A stretch of 64,000 nucleotides of DNA. Source: Anaerolineae bacterium (GTDB lineage Bacteria; Chloroflexota; Anaerolineae; Aggregatilineales; Phototrophicaceae). The notes under the pieces were generated by a model. That model was not told the origin of the DNA and ran no database searches. It saw nothing but the letters and a program-made list of their open reading frames with translations. Each line of letters opens with the position of its first letter. Within the stretch, counting starts at the first letter, position 1. Location: the NCBI GenBank assembly GCA_022824465.1, contig JAJDZV010000004.1, positions 806,001 through 870,000 on the forward strand, in the 5' to 3' direction. Both the position numbers and the translations under genes were made by a program. Below are positions 17,530 to 26,689 of the stretch, piece after piece.

Positions 17530-17556
17530 TTGACAGGCGCTCAACGGTAGTACAAT
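17530..17556 (+). promoter_or_regulatory. Possible promoter of the gamma-glutamylcyclotransferase-like gene
   Basis: TTGACA at 17530-17535 and TACAAT at 17551-17556 with a 15-base spacer, shorter than the usual 17. It lies about 120 bases before the ATG. Confidence 0.35.
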
Positions 17557-17674
17557 GGTAGCGTGTTCGCGCGGTCGTTTTCAGTAGCGCCGCGCAGCTT
17601 CTAACGCTAAACGCCAGCGACATGCGCTTTACCGGCGCGCATGTGGCCGCAGCCAGGGGCAAAGGCCCGCAGTG

Positions 17675-18016
17675 ATGGAAAAGCTCTTCACATACGGCAC
17701 GCTCAGGAATCCAGCCACCCAGATTCAACTGCTGGGGCGAGACTTGGGCGAAGGCAAGCCCGACTCTCTTCGCGGCTATCGCCTGGCAAAGCTCCGCGGC
17801 ATCCACTTCGTCTACTCAATTCTGCAACCGCACCCCGGCTCCATGGTCGACGGCGCCCTCTTTGAAGTCACCAGCGACGAACTGCAAGCGCTCGACGAAT
17901 ACGAAGGCGACGCCTACCAGCGCGTCAGTGTCACCCTGGTCAGCAAGACCCGCGCCTGGGCTTATACCGAGAATCCCAAATCTAGCTTCCGCAGCCATAT
18001 CGAGCCGCCGGAATGA
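17675..18016 (+). CDS. Gamma-glutamylcyclotransferase-like protein (AIG2/GGCT fold)
   Basis: A 113-residue cytoplasmic protein. It opens with the family hallmark LFTYGTLRNPATQ, whose YGTL loop binds the gamma-glutamyl group, and later has LDEYEGDAYQRVSV, which carries the catalytic Glu of GGCT-fold enzymes. The length matches the short bacterial YtfP/AIG2 class. ATG 17675 is used; a GTG directly before it gives the same frame. The physiological substrate of short bacterial members is mostly unknown, so a role in gamma-glutamyl amine or peptide turnover is family-based. It stands alone. Confidence 0.85.
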   Translation: MEKLFTYGTLRNPATQIQLLGRDLGEGKPDSLRGYRLAKLRGIHFVYSILQPHPGSMVDGALFEVTSDELQALDEYEGDAYQRVSVTLVSKTRAWAYTENPKSSFRSHIEPPE

Positions 18017-18418
18017 CCTTCAGCCCCTTGCGCGACCATTTAGTCGCCTTTCAGCCCAGATCTGTGTTAGCCTGTCTACCATGAACGCGCGCCATGCACG
18101 CCACCGGCAAATCAAAACCATGCCCTTTCCAAGCCAAAAACTAACGGAAAGAGCGCGAAAAACGTTTCACGCCGCCCTGCGCGACACTCTGTCGATACTG
18201 TATCGATACAGCCTGGAGATTTCACGCCAAATGTCAGTACCTTGCCTTCAACCCACTAGCCATTCATTAGCCTCTGATGGCGCTCGTTCCGTCCTTTTCC
18301 AGCCGCTGCTTGCATGACGACATGCCACCGCAGCGACCCGACCGGGTAGAATCCGCGAAAGCCGTTCGCGCCCGGCGCTTTGAAGGGTTTGGCGCGCTGT
18401 CTCAAACGGGGAGAAGCC
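18017..18418. other. 402-bp intergenic region
   Basis: No convincing gene. The only clear structure is the palindrome at 18198-18211, listed separately. The downstream end has a GGGGAG ribosome site for the Gfo/Idh gene. Confidence 0.6.
18198..18211. promoter_or_regulatory. 14-bp perfect palindrome, possible operator
   Basis: ctgtatcgatacag is a perfect 14-bp palindrome. The half-site tcgatac also occurs directly upstream (18192-18198), giving two tcgatac copies on one helix face. It lies about 210 bases before the sugar-dehydrogenase gene. Such sites are typical of dimeric repressors (LacI or GntR type), but no regulator gene is adjacent. Confidence 0.35.
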
Positions 18419-19600
18419 ATGACCGCGAATGAACTGGGCATCGGCGTCATCGGCATGGGTTGGATGGGGCAGGTTCACGCCCGCGCCTACAGCCTCGTGC
18501 GGCAGCGCTTTCCCGATGCCGAACTTGCGGCGCGGCTGGTCATCTGCGCCGACAATGTCGCCGAGCGCGCTGAAAGCGCCAAAACGCTGCTCGGCTTTGA
18601 GCGGGCGACGGCGCGCTGGCAAGACGTGATCGAGCATCCCGCCGTGCAAATCGTCAATATCGCCGCGCCGAACAACTTGCATCTCGAGATCGCGCGGGCG
18701 GCCGCGGCCGCGGGCAAGCACATCTTCTGCGAGAAGCCGGTCGGGCGCAATCCGGAAGAAACGGCGCTGATCGAATGTCTGGCGCGGCAAGCCGGCGTTC
18801 TGTCCTTTGTCGGCTTCAATTATCGCTGGGCGCCATTGGTCATCCATGCCAAGCAACTCATAGACGAGGGCGCGTTGGGCGCGCTGACACAGTACCGCGG
18901 GCGCTTCTTCAGCATGTACGGCAGCGATCCCCTGGGCTTGCTCTCCTGGCGCTTCCAGCAAGCGATCGCGGGCTACGGCGTCTTGGGCGATATCCTGGCG
19001 CATGTGACCGATATGGCGCTTTATCTCTGCGGCGGGATCAGACGGCTCGTCAGCAATTCCCATACCTTCATCAACGAGCGTCCGCTGCCGATCCCGGGCA
19101 AAGGCGCGCATTACTCGCGCGGGGCGCCGGAAGACCCCAAGGGCGCGGTCAGCAATGAGGACTACATCGGCGCGCTGGTTGAATTTGAAAATGGCGCGCG
19201 CGGTACCTTGGAAGCCTCCCGCTCGATCTTCGGTCCCAAGAACCAAATGGCATTCGAGTTGAACGGAAGGGCCGGCGCGCTCAATTGGGACTTTGAGCGG
19301 ATGAACGAATTGGCGCTGTATCTGCAAAGCGAAGAAGGCCGGCACGATGGCTATATGCGGCTGGTCGGCGGCGACAAGTACCCATTTCATGGGAATTTCA
19401 ATCCGGGCGATGGCAGCGGCTTGGGCTATGAAGATATGAAAGTCATCGAGGCTTATCACTTTCTCAAAGCGGTCGCCGAGCAAGAAGCCTGCGCGCCAAA
19501 CTTTGAAGACGCGCTGGCGGTGGCGGAAGTCCACGCCGCCATGATCCGCTCATGGGCCAGCGGCAGCTGGGAGGAAGTGTGGAGCATGCGCCAGGAATAA
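18419..19600 (+). CDS. Gfo/Idh/MocA family NAD(P)-dependent oxidoreductase
   Basis: A 393-residue dehydrogenase. The N-terminal Rossmann motif is GVIGMGWMGQVHARAY, the cofactor/catalytic Lys motif is FCEKPVGRN near 103, and the C-terminal alpha/beta substrate domain contains the GDILAHVTDMALYLCGG helix with the conserved His/Asp. The family oxidises or reduces sugars, inositols and sugar acids; the exact substrate is unknown. ATG 18419 follows GGGGAG at good spacing, and an in-frame TTG at 18380 is less likely. The next gene (guanine deaminase) starts 63 bases downstream and may be co-transcribed. Confidence 0.92.
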   Translation: MTANELGIGVIGMGWMGQVHARAYSLVRQRFPDAELAARLVICADNVAERAESAKTLLGFERATARWQDVIEHPAVQIVNIAAPNNLHLEIARAAAAAGKHIFCEKPVGRNPEETALIECLARQAGVLSFVGFNYRWAPLVIHAKQLIDEGALGALTQYRGRFFSMYGSDPLGLLSWRFQQAIAGYGVLGDILAHVTDMALYLCGGIRRLVSNSHTFINERPLPIPGKGAHYSRGAPEDPKGAVSNEDYIGALVEFENGARGTLEASRSIFGPKNQMAFELNGRAGALNWDFERMNELALYLQSEEGRHDGYMRLVGGDKYPFHGNFNPGDGSGLGYEDMKVIEAYHFLKAVAEQEACAPNFEDALAVAEVHAAMIRSWASGSWEEVWSMRQE

Positions 19601-19663
19601 GGCGATACGCCCCTATGCCTGGCAGAATCATTCTGATGTCCGGTCTACTCAGTGGAAAAGCTC

Positions 19664-20980
19664 ATGACGGATCTAGCGCTGCGCGGCCCCCTCTACACCC
19701 TGCTTGATGACCCCTTCTTGAACGCGGCCGAAGATTGCGTCGTCTATGAATCGGACGGCCTGATTCTGACACGCGACGGGTTGATTCGCGCGGTCGGCGA
19801 CTATAGCAAGCTCAAAGATCAATTGCCGGACGGCATCGAGACGCGGATCTACCCGGATGCGATTCTGCTGCCGGGCTTCGTCGATGCGCATATTCATTAT
19901 CCGCAGGTTGAGATCATCGGCGCTTACGGCGCGCAATTGCTCGAGTGGCTGAATACATACACCTTCCCGGCAGAAGCCAAGTTCAATGATCCCGAGCACG
20001 CCCGCACGATCGCCGACTTTTTTATCGCCGAGCTGCTGCGCAATGGCACAACTTCGGCGTCGGTCTTCTGCACATCGGCGCCGCCTTCGGTCGATGCGAT
20101 CTTCGAGGCGGCAGAGATGCGCAATATGCTGATCCTGGCGGGCAAGATGATGATGGACCGCCATGCGCCCGCGGATATCCTCGACACGGCCGGCGGGAGT
20201 TATGACGATTCAAAGGCGCTTATCGAGCGCTGGCATAAGCGCGGACGCTGCCTGTACACCGTGACGCCGCGCTTCGCCCTGACGAGCAGCCCACATCAAC
20301 TCGAGTTGGCTGGCGCCCTGATGCGCGAGCACAGCGATATCCGCTTGCAGTCGCACATTTCGGAGAACCGGGCGGAGGTGGCGCGGGCGGCGGAACTCTA
20401 TCCCGCGCGGACGAATTACACCGACATCTATCATCACTACGGATTGCTGGACGAACGGGCGATATATGGGCATGGCATACACTTGTCGGAAGGCGAGTTG
20501 CGGACTTTCCACGAGACGGGCGCCAGAATCGCCCATTGCCCGACCTCGAACTTCTTCATCGGCAGCGGCTTGTTCGATATCGCAGCGGCCAAAGACGCGG
20601 CGCGTCCGGTCACCGTCGCCTTAGGCACCGATGTCGGCGGCGGCACCAGCTTCTCGATGCTGCAAACGATGAGCGAAGCCTACAAGATGGCGCAGTTGCG
20701 CGGCATCTCGGTGACGGCGGCGCAGAGCTACTATCTGGCGACTTTGGGCAGCGCCCAAGCGCTGGGCATCGATGACCGGGTGGGCAAGTTGCAGGCGGGC
20801 TATGCGGCTGATATCGCCGTGCTGGATCCGCAGGCGACGCCGCTCCTGGCGCTGCGGGCGGATGTGGCGGAGACGCTGGATGAACTGCTCTTCGCGTTGA
20901 TGATCTGCGGTGACGACCGGGCGATTCAAGCGACTTTCGTGGCGGGTGAGCTGGTCTACCAAAGGGACGGCAGACCCTAG
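19664..20980 (+). CDS. guaD: Guanine deaminase (amidohydrolase family)
   Basis: Deaminates guanine to xanthine in purine salvage or catabolism. The 438-residue amidohydrolase shows LLPGFVDAHIHYPQ (zinc ligands His76 and His78), LQSHISEN, AIYGHGIHLSE, HCPTSNFFIGSG and VALGTDVGGGTSFSMLQTM with the metal Asp. The HIHYPQ and TSNxFIGSGLF motifs are guanine-deaminase specific. ATG 19664 is preferred to the in-frame GTG 19652. Xanthine produced could be oxidised by a xanthine dehydrogenase; the molybdenum hydroxylase at 3.2-5.9 kb is not adjacent and lacks FAD, so I do not link them. The stop overlaps the convergent neighbour's stop in the tetranucleotide CTAG. Confidence 0.92.
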   Translation: MTDLALRGPLYTLLDDPFLNAAEDCVVYESDGLILTRDGLIRAVGDYSKLKDQLPDGIETRIYPDAILLPGFVDAHIHYPQVEIIGAYGAQLLEWLNTYTFPAEAKFNDPEHARTIADFFIAELLRNGTTSASVFCTSAPPSVDAIFEAAEMRNMLILAGKMMMDRHAPADILDTAGGSYDDSKALIERWHKRGRCLYTVTPRFALTSSPHQLELAGALMREHSDIRLQSHISENRAEVARAAELYPARTNYTDIYHHYGLLDERAIYGHGIHLSEGELRTFHETGARIAHCPTSNFFIGSGLFDIAAAKDAARPVTVALGTDVGGGTSFSMLQTMSEAYKMAQLRGISVTAAQSYYLATLGSAQALGIDDRVGKLQAGYAADIAVLDPQATPLLALRADVAETLDELLFALMICGDDRAIQATFVAGELVYQRDGRP

Positions 20981-22953
20981 CCGGAGTCAGCGACTTCTAT
21001 GATTCCCAGTTCGAGATACGAGTTTTCGCCGGCCGGCAGTCGCGCCGTCGGATCGTCGATGTCGTAGAGTCCCGCGATCAGTGTGTATTCGCCGGCGGGC
21101 AAGTCGTTTGGAATCAGCAAAGCATGATAGTCCCAATAGTTGTAACCGGCTTCCCAAGTGGTGGTCGGCTGCGTGCCGCCAGCGGGTTCGCTGTCGCGCT
21201 GGGCGACAAGCCTGCCCTCCGCGTCCAGCAACTGCAGAAAGACTTTGAAGCGCGTTTCCGGCGCTCCATCCGCCAGCCAGAAGATTCCCGCGAGCAAGTA
21301 TTCCCCGCGCGCAACCGGCTGTGCGCTCGTCCAGTAGTGAGCCAGGCGGATGTCATCGCCGAAGGGCAGGTTCGGCGAGCGCCATTCATCAAAACTCTCG
21401 CCGTCGGGCACGATGAAACGGGCGAAACGCATATCGCCGACCCATTCTTCGCTGGCTTGATAGCTATGCGCGTTAAGATTGAATTCAACCGCGCGCTCGG
21501 GATCTTGCTCCTCGCTGCCGTAGAAGATGGCGAATATCCGCTTGTGCATCAAGGTCATTTGCAACACCGCCGACGCAGTTTCACCGGTGTCCGCGCTCGT
21601 CGGCAAGGCGTAAACCGGCGCATCGCCGCGGTAATAATAGCTCAAGACTTCCTGAAACCCGGCGGCGCTGACCAGCAGGGCGTCGCCCGCCCGCAGCTCC
21701 GATTCGATACGCCCGACCAATCCGCGGACATCATCGCGCTGGAATCGGCTGTGGTTATACAAGAAGCCCAAATTGCCAAATAACGGCAGCGCGGAAAAGG
21801 CCGTGGCTAGCACGACGGCAAACTTGGCTTTGTCCCGCCAGCGCGAAACCCTGTGGCGCCTGTGGAGCATCCAGGCCATCCAGACGCCTCGCCCCAGCCA
21901 GAGCGCAAACGCCATCTGCGCCGGCAGCAGAAAACGCAGATAACGTGTGGTCAAACCGAGAGCCAGATAGACGCCGATCGAAACAATTACCCACACGACC
22001 GGCAGCGCGATAGTCCAAACTGTTCGGCTACGATTTGCGGCGGGAATCAACCCGAGAAACAGAAAGGCATACACGAAGAATGTCATATCTCCAAAGTTGA
22101 GTTCAAAGGTGTTGCCGTATGCGAAGTAGCCGAGAATCTGTCGCAGCGTCTGATCAAGCGGCATCACCTGCGAGAGGTTGGGCTGGGCGAAGACTTGCCG
22201 GATCGACACCGGCAGCCAGGGCAGGCTAAGCAGCAGAGTCAGCAGGTTGGCGCAGGCAAATTCCAGCAGCAGGCGCAGGAGGCGATTCAGCGCGCGCCTA
22301 TCTCCCCGATCGCGGTAAGCGGCTCCGCCAATCCAAAGCGCCGCCAGAAGGACTTGCGCCGAAATCACGAGCATGAAGACGATATGCGTGTAGAAGCCCA
22401 GGGCGTTGAGCAAGCCCAGCGACATGACAGCCAGCCAGCGACGCCCCGACCTGGGCAATCCGCGAAGGAGATAGATGGTCAGCCACATGCTGCCGCCGGC
22501 GATGGCGGTGAGCATGGCGTACATACGCGCCTCTTGGGCGTAATAGATGCTGAAGCTGTTCAACGCAACCAGCGCGGCCGCCGCAAGACCAGCGCCAGGA
22601 TGAAAGAGGGCTTTGCCCAGCGCGTAGGTCCAGGCGATGCTGATGATGCTGAAGAGGGCGGAGAGAGCGCGCAAGGCGAACTCGGATGAGCCGGTCCAAT
22701 CTTGCCACCAGCCGAGCAGAGCGAAATAGGCGGGCAGATGAACATTGCGTTGGAGCAGCGGGATCAACTCCGGCAAGGCGCGCAGTGAATGGGCGTAGGC
22801 GACGCCTTCGTCATACCAGAGCGATTGTACGCCCAGGCGGTGGAAGCGAAGGGCGGACGCCAATAAAAGTATGGCGAGCATCAGGGCTGGCAGCGCCAGC
22901 TTGTGTAATGGTTTGCCGACTGGCGACGGCGCGGGCAACGCTGAGCCGATCAT
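20977..22953 (-). CDS. GT-C family membrane glycosyltransferase (PMT/ArnT-like)
   Basis: A 658-residue integral membrane protein with about ten hydrophobic segments in the first 430 residues and a soluble extracytoplasmic tail. The first loop has LWYDEGVAYAHS, the acidic pair used by GT-C enzymes to bind metal and lipid-phosphate sugar, and SIYYAQEARMYAM, typical of the dolichyl-phosphate-mannose transferase-like family. It should transfer a sugar from polyprenyl-phosphate to an external acceptor. The ATG at 22953 overlaps the upstream stop as ATGA, so translation is coupled to the glycoside hydrolase gene. Confidence 0.85.
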   Translation of the reverse strand: MIGSALPAPSPVGKPLHKLALPALMLAILLLASALRFHRLGVQSLWYDEGVAYAHSLRALPELIPLLQRNVHLPAYFALLGWWQDWTGSSEFALRALSALFSIISIAWTYALGKALFHPGAGLAAAALVALNSFSIYYAQEARMYAMLTAIAGGSMWLTIYLLRGLPRSGRRWLAVMSLGLLNALGFYTHIVFMLVISAQVLLAALWIGGAAYRDRGDRRALNRLLRLLLEFACANLLTLLLSLPWLPVSIRQVFAQPNLSQVMPLDQTLRQILGYFAYGNTFELNFGDMTFFVYAFLFLGLIPAANRSRTVWTIALPVVWVIVSIGVYLALGLTTRYLRFLLPAQMAFALWLGRGVWMAWMLHRRHRVSRWRDKAKFAVVLATAFSALPLFGNLGFLYNHSRFQRDDVRGLVGRIESELRAGDALLVSAAGFQEVLSYYYRGDAPVYALPTSADTGETASAVLQMTLMHKRIFAIFYGSEEQDPERAVEFNLNAHSYQASEEWVGDMRFARFIVPDGESFDEWRSPNLPFGDDIRLAHYWTSAQPVARGEYLLAGIFWLADGAPETRFKVFLQLLDAEGRLVAQRDSEPAGGTQPTTTWEAGYNYWDYHALLIPNDLPAGEYTLIAGLYDIDDPTARLPAGENSYLELGIIEVADSG

Positions 22954-24674
22954 CGCAAACGCTCTCGCAGCGCCAGCAGAATGGTTCCAAGCGCGAGCGT
23001 AGCCCCAGCCAAGCCCAGCGCCAGCCACGAGAGCAGGCGATTCCGGCTCCGGTCATAAACGGCAATCTCATCAACGATGAGCGGCGCCTCGCCGAATGCG
23101 ATTGCCTGCGTCCGCGCCAGCTCCCCCGAGAGCGGGATGTGAGAAACACGCCAGCCGGAATCGCCCGCGTGAGCCGGCCGCCAGCGGATGTCCACAGCGG
23201 TTCCATGCGCCGTGAACTTGAGCGGAGAGCCGAAGAAGACGGCTTGCTGAAAACGGGCGCTATTGTCGGCAACGAGCTTGCCTTCCGTTTGAATCTGCCA
23301 GGTCTCGGCCTGATGCCTGCCGCGATACAGCACTGGCTTCTGCTGAGTGATATAGTCGCTGAGGCTATGATAGACGGGCAGCGGCGTAAAGGTCGGCTTC
23401 TCCGGCTGATAATCCGGCTCGACCATGCGGAAATAATAGAAGGCTTGGTCAGCCTCGAAGGGGTCCTTGCGCGTAAAGAACCAATAAAAGACATTGCCCA
23501 CCCATTGCCACTCCTGCAGGACCCTGTCGTAGAGCATGGGCATGTAGCGCGCGGCTTGTTCTTGCGTCACGTTGCCGTAATTGCCGTACTGCCGGATTTG
23601 CTCGGGCGGGAGCTCGGCATCAAGCGTGGCGTTCCAGGCTGCTTCGCTGAGCCATATCGGCTTATGGGCGTCGCCGTTGCGCGCCATGATGTCGCGGTAA
23701 TAGGCGTGGCGGGCGACATTGACGCTGGTCGCGCGCAGGCGTTGGTCGGTCGGTCCGCTGCGCAAGCCATAACCTTGCGCCGACAGCACATCAAAACACT
23801 CGCCGCCGCCGTTTTCATAAAGCGCTTGCAAGAAGACCAAATCGCTCAAATCGCGCGCGCCGTCAAGCGCGATTGTGGGAGCGATGGCGCCGCTGATGAT
23901 TACAATGTCCGGATCGACCGCCTTCAGCGCAGCGTAAGTCCGGCAGAGCAATTCGCTGTAGCCGGCCGGGTCGATTGGGCGGTTGCCCCACTCCGGGTAG
24001 ATATTCGGCTCGTTCCAGATTTGATAGTGGCTGATGCGCCCGCGATAACGCTCGGCCACGGCGATAGCGTAATTGACATAATCTTGCAGGTCATCCGGCG
24101 GGGCGCGGTCGCCGGCCTCGGGATCCGCGCGCGACCAGGCCGGCGGGTTGCTTAGGCGGACCATCAATCGCAAATCATAAGCCTCGACCCGGTCGACGAT
24201 ATGGTCGTATTTCAGCCAGGTATCGGGCACATCGGGCTGTCCGTCGCCGTTTTGGTCGCGCGAATCGCTGTAATGGCCCCGCCCGTCAATCTCGAGGTCT
24301 TCCCACGGGAACTCCTGCCGCAGCCAGACAAACCCGGCCTCGCTGATCATTCTCAGCATCGCCTCGATCTTGGGTCCTTCCACTTCTTGCTCGAGAAAGG
24401 TGTTTATGCCATAGGGCGCATGAGCTTTGTGGTCGATCGGCGCCAGTGGATCTGTCGCCAGCGGCGAGCGGATGAGATTGCCCGCAACTTCGATGATGCC
24501 GCGAATCTGGCCCGGCGCTTCTTCCTCGCCGGTTTGCGACCAGAGGAATTGCCAAGCCAAACCGCGATGCCGCAAGTCAAGCGACAGCAGCAGCGCGAAA
24601 GCAAGCAGCAGCGCAATGGAGATGATGCCGCCCCAGAGCCTGGAACGGCGGATGCCTGATCGCGCTTCGGTCAT
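22950..24674 (-). CDS. Membrane-tethered clan-A glycoside hydrolase (GH39/GH5-like)
   Basis: A 574-residue protein with an N-terminal membrane anchor (SIALLLAFALLLSLDL) and a second C-terminal helix near the end (LALGLAGATLALGTILLAL), so the catalytic domain faces outward. The barrel contains HYQIWNEPNIYPEWG (acid-base Glu in NEP) and PIWLSEAAWN (likely nucleophile Glu), the spacing of clan A enzymes such as GH39 beta-xylosidases. Some members of this fold are inactive sugar-binding proteins. The start is placed at 24674 because TATAAT ends only 7 bases upstream, suggesting a leaderless mRNA; an ATG at 24683 would overlap the -10. It is coupled to the downstream GT-C gene. Confidence 0.78.
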   Translation of the reverse strand: MTEARSGIRRSRLWGGIISIALLLAFALLLSLDLRHRGLAWQFLWSQTGEEEAPGQIRGIIEVAGNLIRSPLATDPLAPIDHKAHAPYGINTFLEQEVEGPKIEAMLRMISEAGFVWLRQEFPWEDLEIDGRGHYSDSRDQNGDGQPDVPDTWLKYDHIVDRVEAYDLRLMVRLSNPPAWSRADPEAGDRAPPDDLQDYVNYAIAVAERYRGRISHYQIWNEPNIYPEWGNRPIDPAGYSELLCRTYAALKAVDPDIVIISGAIAPTIALDGARDLSDLVFLQALYENGGGECFDVLSAQGYGLRSGPTDQRLRATSVNVARHAYYRDIMARNGDAHKPIWLSEAAWNATLDAELPPEQIRQYGNYGNVTQEQAARYMPMLYDRVLQEWQWVGNVFYWFFTRKDPFEADQAFYYFRMVEPDYQPEKPTFTPLPVYHSLSDYITQQKPVLYRGRHQAETWQIQTEGKLVADNSARFQQAVFFGSPLKFTAHGTAVDIRWRPAHAGDSGWRVSHIPLSGELARTQAIAFGEAPLIVDEIAVYDRSRNRLLSWLALGLAGATLALGTILLALRERLR

Positions 24675-24681
24675 GCGGCGC

Positions 24682-24710
24682 ATTATAGTTCAGCCCAGCG
24701 AGAATGAAAA
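24682..24710 (-). promoter_or_regulatory. Promoter of the GH/GT-C pair, leaderless type
   Basis: Minus strand -35 TTTTCA (24710-24705), a 17-base spacer and -10 TATAAT (24687-24682). The preferred ATG at 24674 lies 7 bases after the -10, so transcription should start at or next to the start codon. No Shine-Dalgarno is present. Confidence 0.55.
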
Positions 24711-25031
24711 CGCGCGGAGGGCGCTGCGCAGCGGCAAAAGCACCGCGCCAAATACTGGCACATTTGTTCTTTCCGCCAGCTCAACATGATGATACACTCT
24801 CCCTATGGCTAACTTGATTCAATCTCTCAATCCCGGCTCGCGGCGGGTTCCGTCCTCGAATCCCCCTCCCCCGCCCGTATCTATACCCTGTCTATACACT
24901 TGCCGATTTACCTGGCCATTTGGAAAACTTCTGTAACTCTATGGCGCCGGCACGCGCGCATAGAAACACGCGAAACTTTGATTTGCGCCGCCGAATATGT
25001 TCAACTGTAGGAAACTAGCGAAAGAGCATGC
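24711..25031. other. 321-bp intergenic region between divergent genes
   Basis: It contains TG-A-TACACT (24790-24798), an extended -10 on the plus strand, followed by a 43-codon open frame at 24805-24936 without ribosome site. A pyrimidine-rich stretch lies at 24862-24905. No certain gene or RNA is recognised. Confidence 0.4.
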
Positions 25032-26501
25032 ATGATTTTCAGACTTGGCGCCGCCATCCTCGCGCTATGCTCAGTTTTCGCAGTCTCGAGCGCGCAAGGC
25101 ATTCACGAACGCGCGGAATGCTTGGTGAGCCCGACGGGGTACATCACGCGCTGCGGCTATGTGACGCTCTCGCAAGATTATGACCGCCCCGAAGCCGGCA
25201 AGGCGCAGATCTATTATTCGCTGATCCAAAGCCCCGATGTGGAACCGCAGCCCGACCCGCTGGTGTATCTGGTGGGCGGACCCGGCAGCAGCGGGACACA
25301 GCTGCTCGACATATCGTTTCGCAAGTATCTGCGAGACTTCGCCCGCGACCGCCAAATCGTCGTCATCGACCAACGCGGCGCCGGGCTATCCAATCCGCCG
25401 CTGTATTGTCGTGAAGCGCTGTTTCGTCTGGACGAGATCCTGCAAAGCCATCACGCCGAGCACGCCGAACTCTTGCTCGAGATTCTGACCGACTGCCACC
25501 GCCGGCTATCAGAAAAAGGTGTTCACTTCTCCTCGTTTCACAGCGAAAATATCGCGCGCGATGTTGTAAACCTCATGCTGACGCTGGGATACGACGAATG
25601 GAACCTGGTCGGCGTGTCGTACGGCGCTCGACTGGCGCTGACGATGATGCGCGATTATCCGCAGCATTTGCGCAGTGTTATCCTCGATTCAGTATACCCG
25701 CCCCAGGCCGATATCTACCTCGACTCTTATTACAACGGCGAGAGGGCGCTGGGCGTCTTATTCGACGCCTGCGAGGCATCAGTAAGCTGCGACCAGCGTT
25801 ATCCCGAGCTTGAGGCCGTCTTTTACCGATTGTACGAGCGCTTGAATCTTGAGCCGGCGCGGGCGACAATAACCGTGCCGAGATACCAGGAACTGAACAT
25901 AGAAATCAGCGGCTATCGGCTCAACGACTGGGCATTCAGTTGGCTATACGAGCTTGATTCGATAAAGATGATGCCACGCCTGATTTACAGCCTGGCGCGA
26001 GGCGGCGCTGAGGAGGCGGCGCGGATTGGCGTGCTTTACGAAGCCTCCATGACCACGCTCAGCCTGGGCATGCACTACACCGTGCAGTGTCAAGAAGAAT
26101 ACGGGTCGACGCCGCAGCGCGACTACGCCGCCATGCTGGCTGAATTCCCGCATCTGGGCGGGTTCTTGCGCTATCCGGTGGAAGGGCCAGCGACCTTGAG
26201 CCGGCTCTGCGATATATATCAGGCGGAAGCGCGCCCGCCGCTGGCAAACAGTCCGGTGACAAGCGCTGTGCCCGCCCTGCTCCTTTCCGGCGAATACGAC
26301 CCGATTACACCGCCAGCCTATGCCAGGCAGGCGGCCTCAACCCTGTCGGCCTCTTTCAGCTACACGCTCCCGCATGTCGGGCACGCCGTGTTGCGTTCGC
26401 ACCGCTGCGCTGTGCGAATTGCGACGGACTTCATCTCAGACCCCTTGCAAGCGCCGGACAGCCGTTGCATCGCCGCCATCCGCGCCGTCGAGTTTGACTA
26501 A
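25032..26501 (+). CDS. Secreted S33-family alpha/beta hydrolase (prolyl aminopeptidase / TAP-like)
   Basis: A 489-residue protein with a signal peptide (LGAAILALCSVFAVSSAQG) and an alpha/beta-hydrolase fold. Motifs are LVGGPGSSGTQ (oxyanion loop), VVIDQRGAGLS, the nucleophile elbow GVSYG with Ser196, and a TAP-like C-terminal part with SGEYDPITPP (Asp423) and HVGHAVLRSHRC (His451). This is a complete catalytic triad. The family contains tripeptidyl and prolyl aminopeptidases acting on external peptides. Several Cys may form disulfides, consistent with export. It lies upstream of two secreted haloperoxidase-like genes, with a 188-bp gap. Confidence 0.88.
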   Translation: MIFRLGAAILALCSVFAVSSAQGIHERAECLVSPTGYITRCGYVTLSQDYDRPEAGKAQIYYSLIQSPDVEPQPDPLVYLVGGPGSSGTQLLDISFRKYLRDFARDRQIVVIDQRGAGLSNPPLYCREALFRLDEILQSHHAEHAELLLEILTDCHRRLSEKGVHFSSFHSENIARDVVNLMLTLGYDEWNLVGVSYGARLALTMMRDYPQHLRSVILDSVYPPQADIYLDSYYNGERALGVLFDACEASVSCDQRYPELEAVFYRLYERLNLEPARATITVPRYQELNIEISGYRLNDWAFSWLYELDSIKMMPRLIYSLARGGAEEAARIGVLYEASMTTLSLGMHYTVQCQEEYGSTPQRDYAAMLAEFPHLGGFLRYPVEGPATLSRLCDIYQAEARPPLANSPVTSAVPALLLSGEYDPITPPAYARQAASTLSASFSYTLPHVGHAVLRSHRCAVRIATDFISDPLQAPDSRCIAAIRAVEFD

Positions 26502-26648
26502 GCGCCAACTGAGAGTTCCTTCGGCAGGACCAGGGGGCGCGCCCGGCGACGCCTGCAAGCGCCTTCCCCGCATGACCCAGCGCCCTTCCCAACGTCGGTC
26601 GCCAGTATGCCACGCGTAGGCTAGCCGTCCAGTTTCTCGCGGGCAAAT

Positions 26649-26657
26649 TGCTAATAT
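26649..26657 (+). promoter_or_regulatory. Extended -10 promoter of the first haloperoxidase-like gene
   Basis: TG-C-TAATAT 32 bases before the ATG, followed by AGGAGGGTGA, a near-perfect ribosome site. Confidence 0.45.
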
Positions 26658-26689
26658 AAGCACCTAATACGAGTCCAGGAGGGTGAACC

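Noticed and set aside
24805-24936. 43-codon open frame after TG-A-TACACT, with a T-arm-like gggttc...gaatcccc stretch
   Set aside because: It has no ribosome site, is Pro-rich and low in complexity, and no tRNA cloverleaf can be folded around the stretch.
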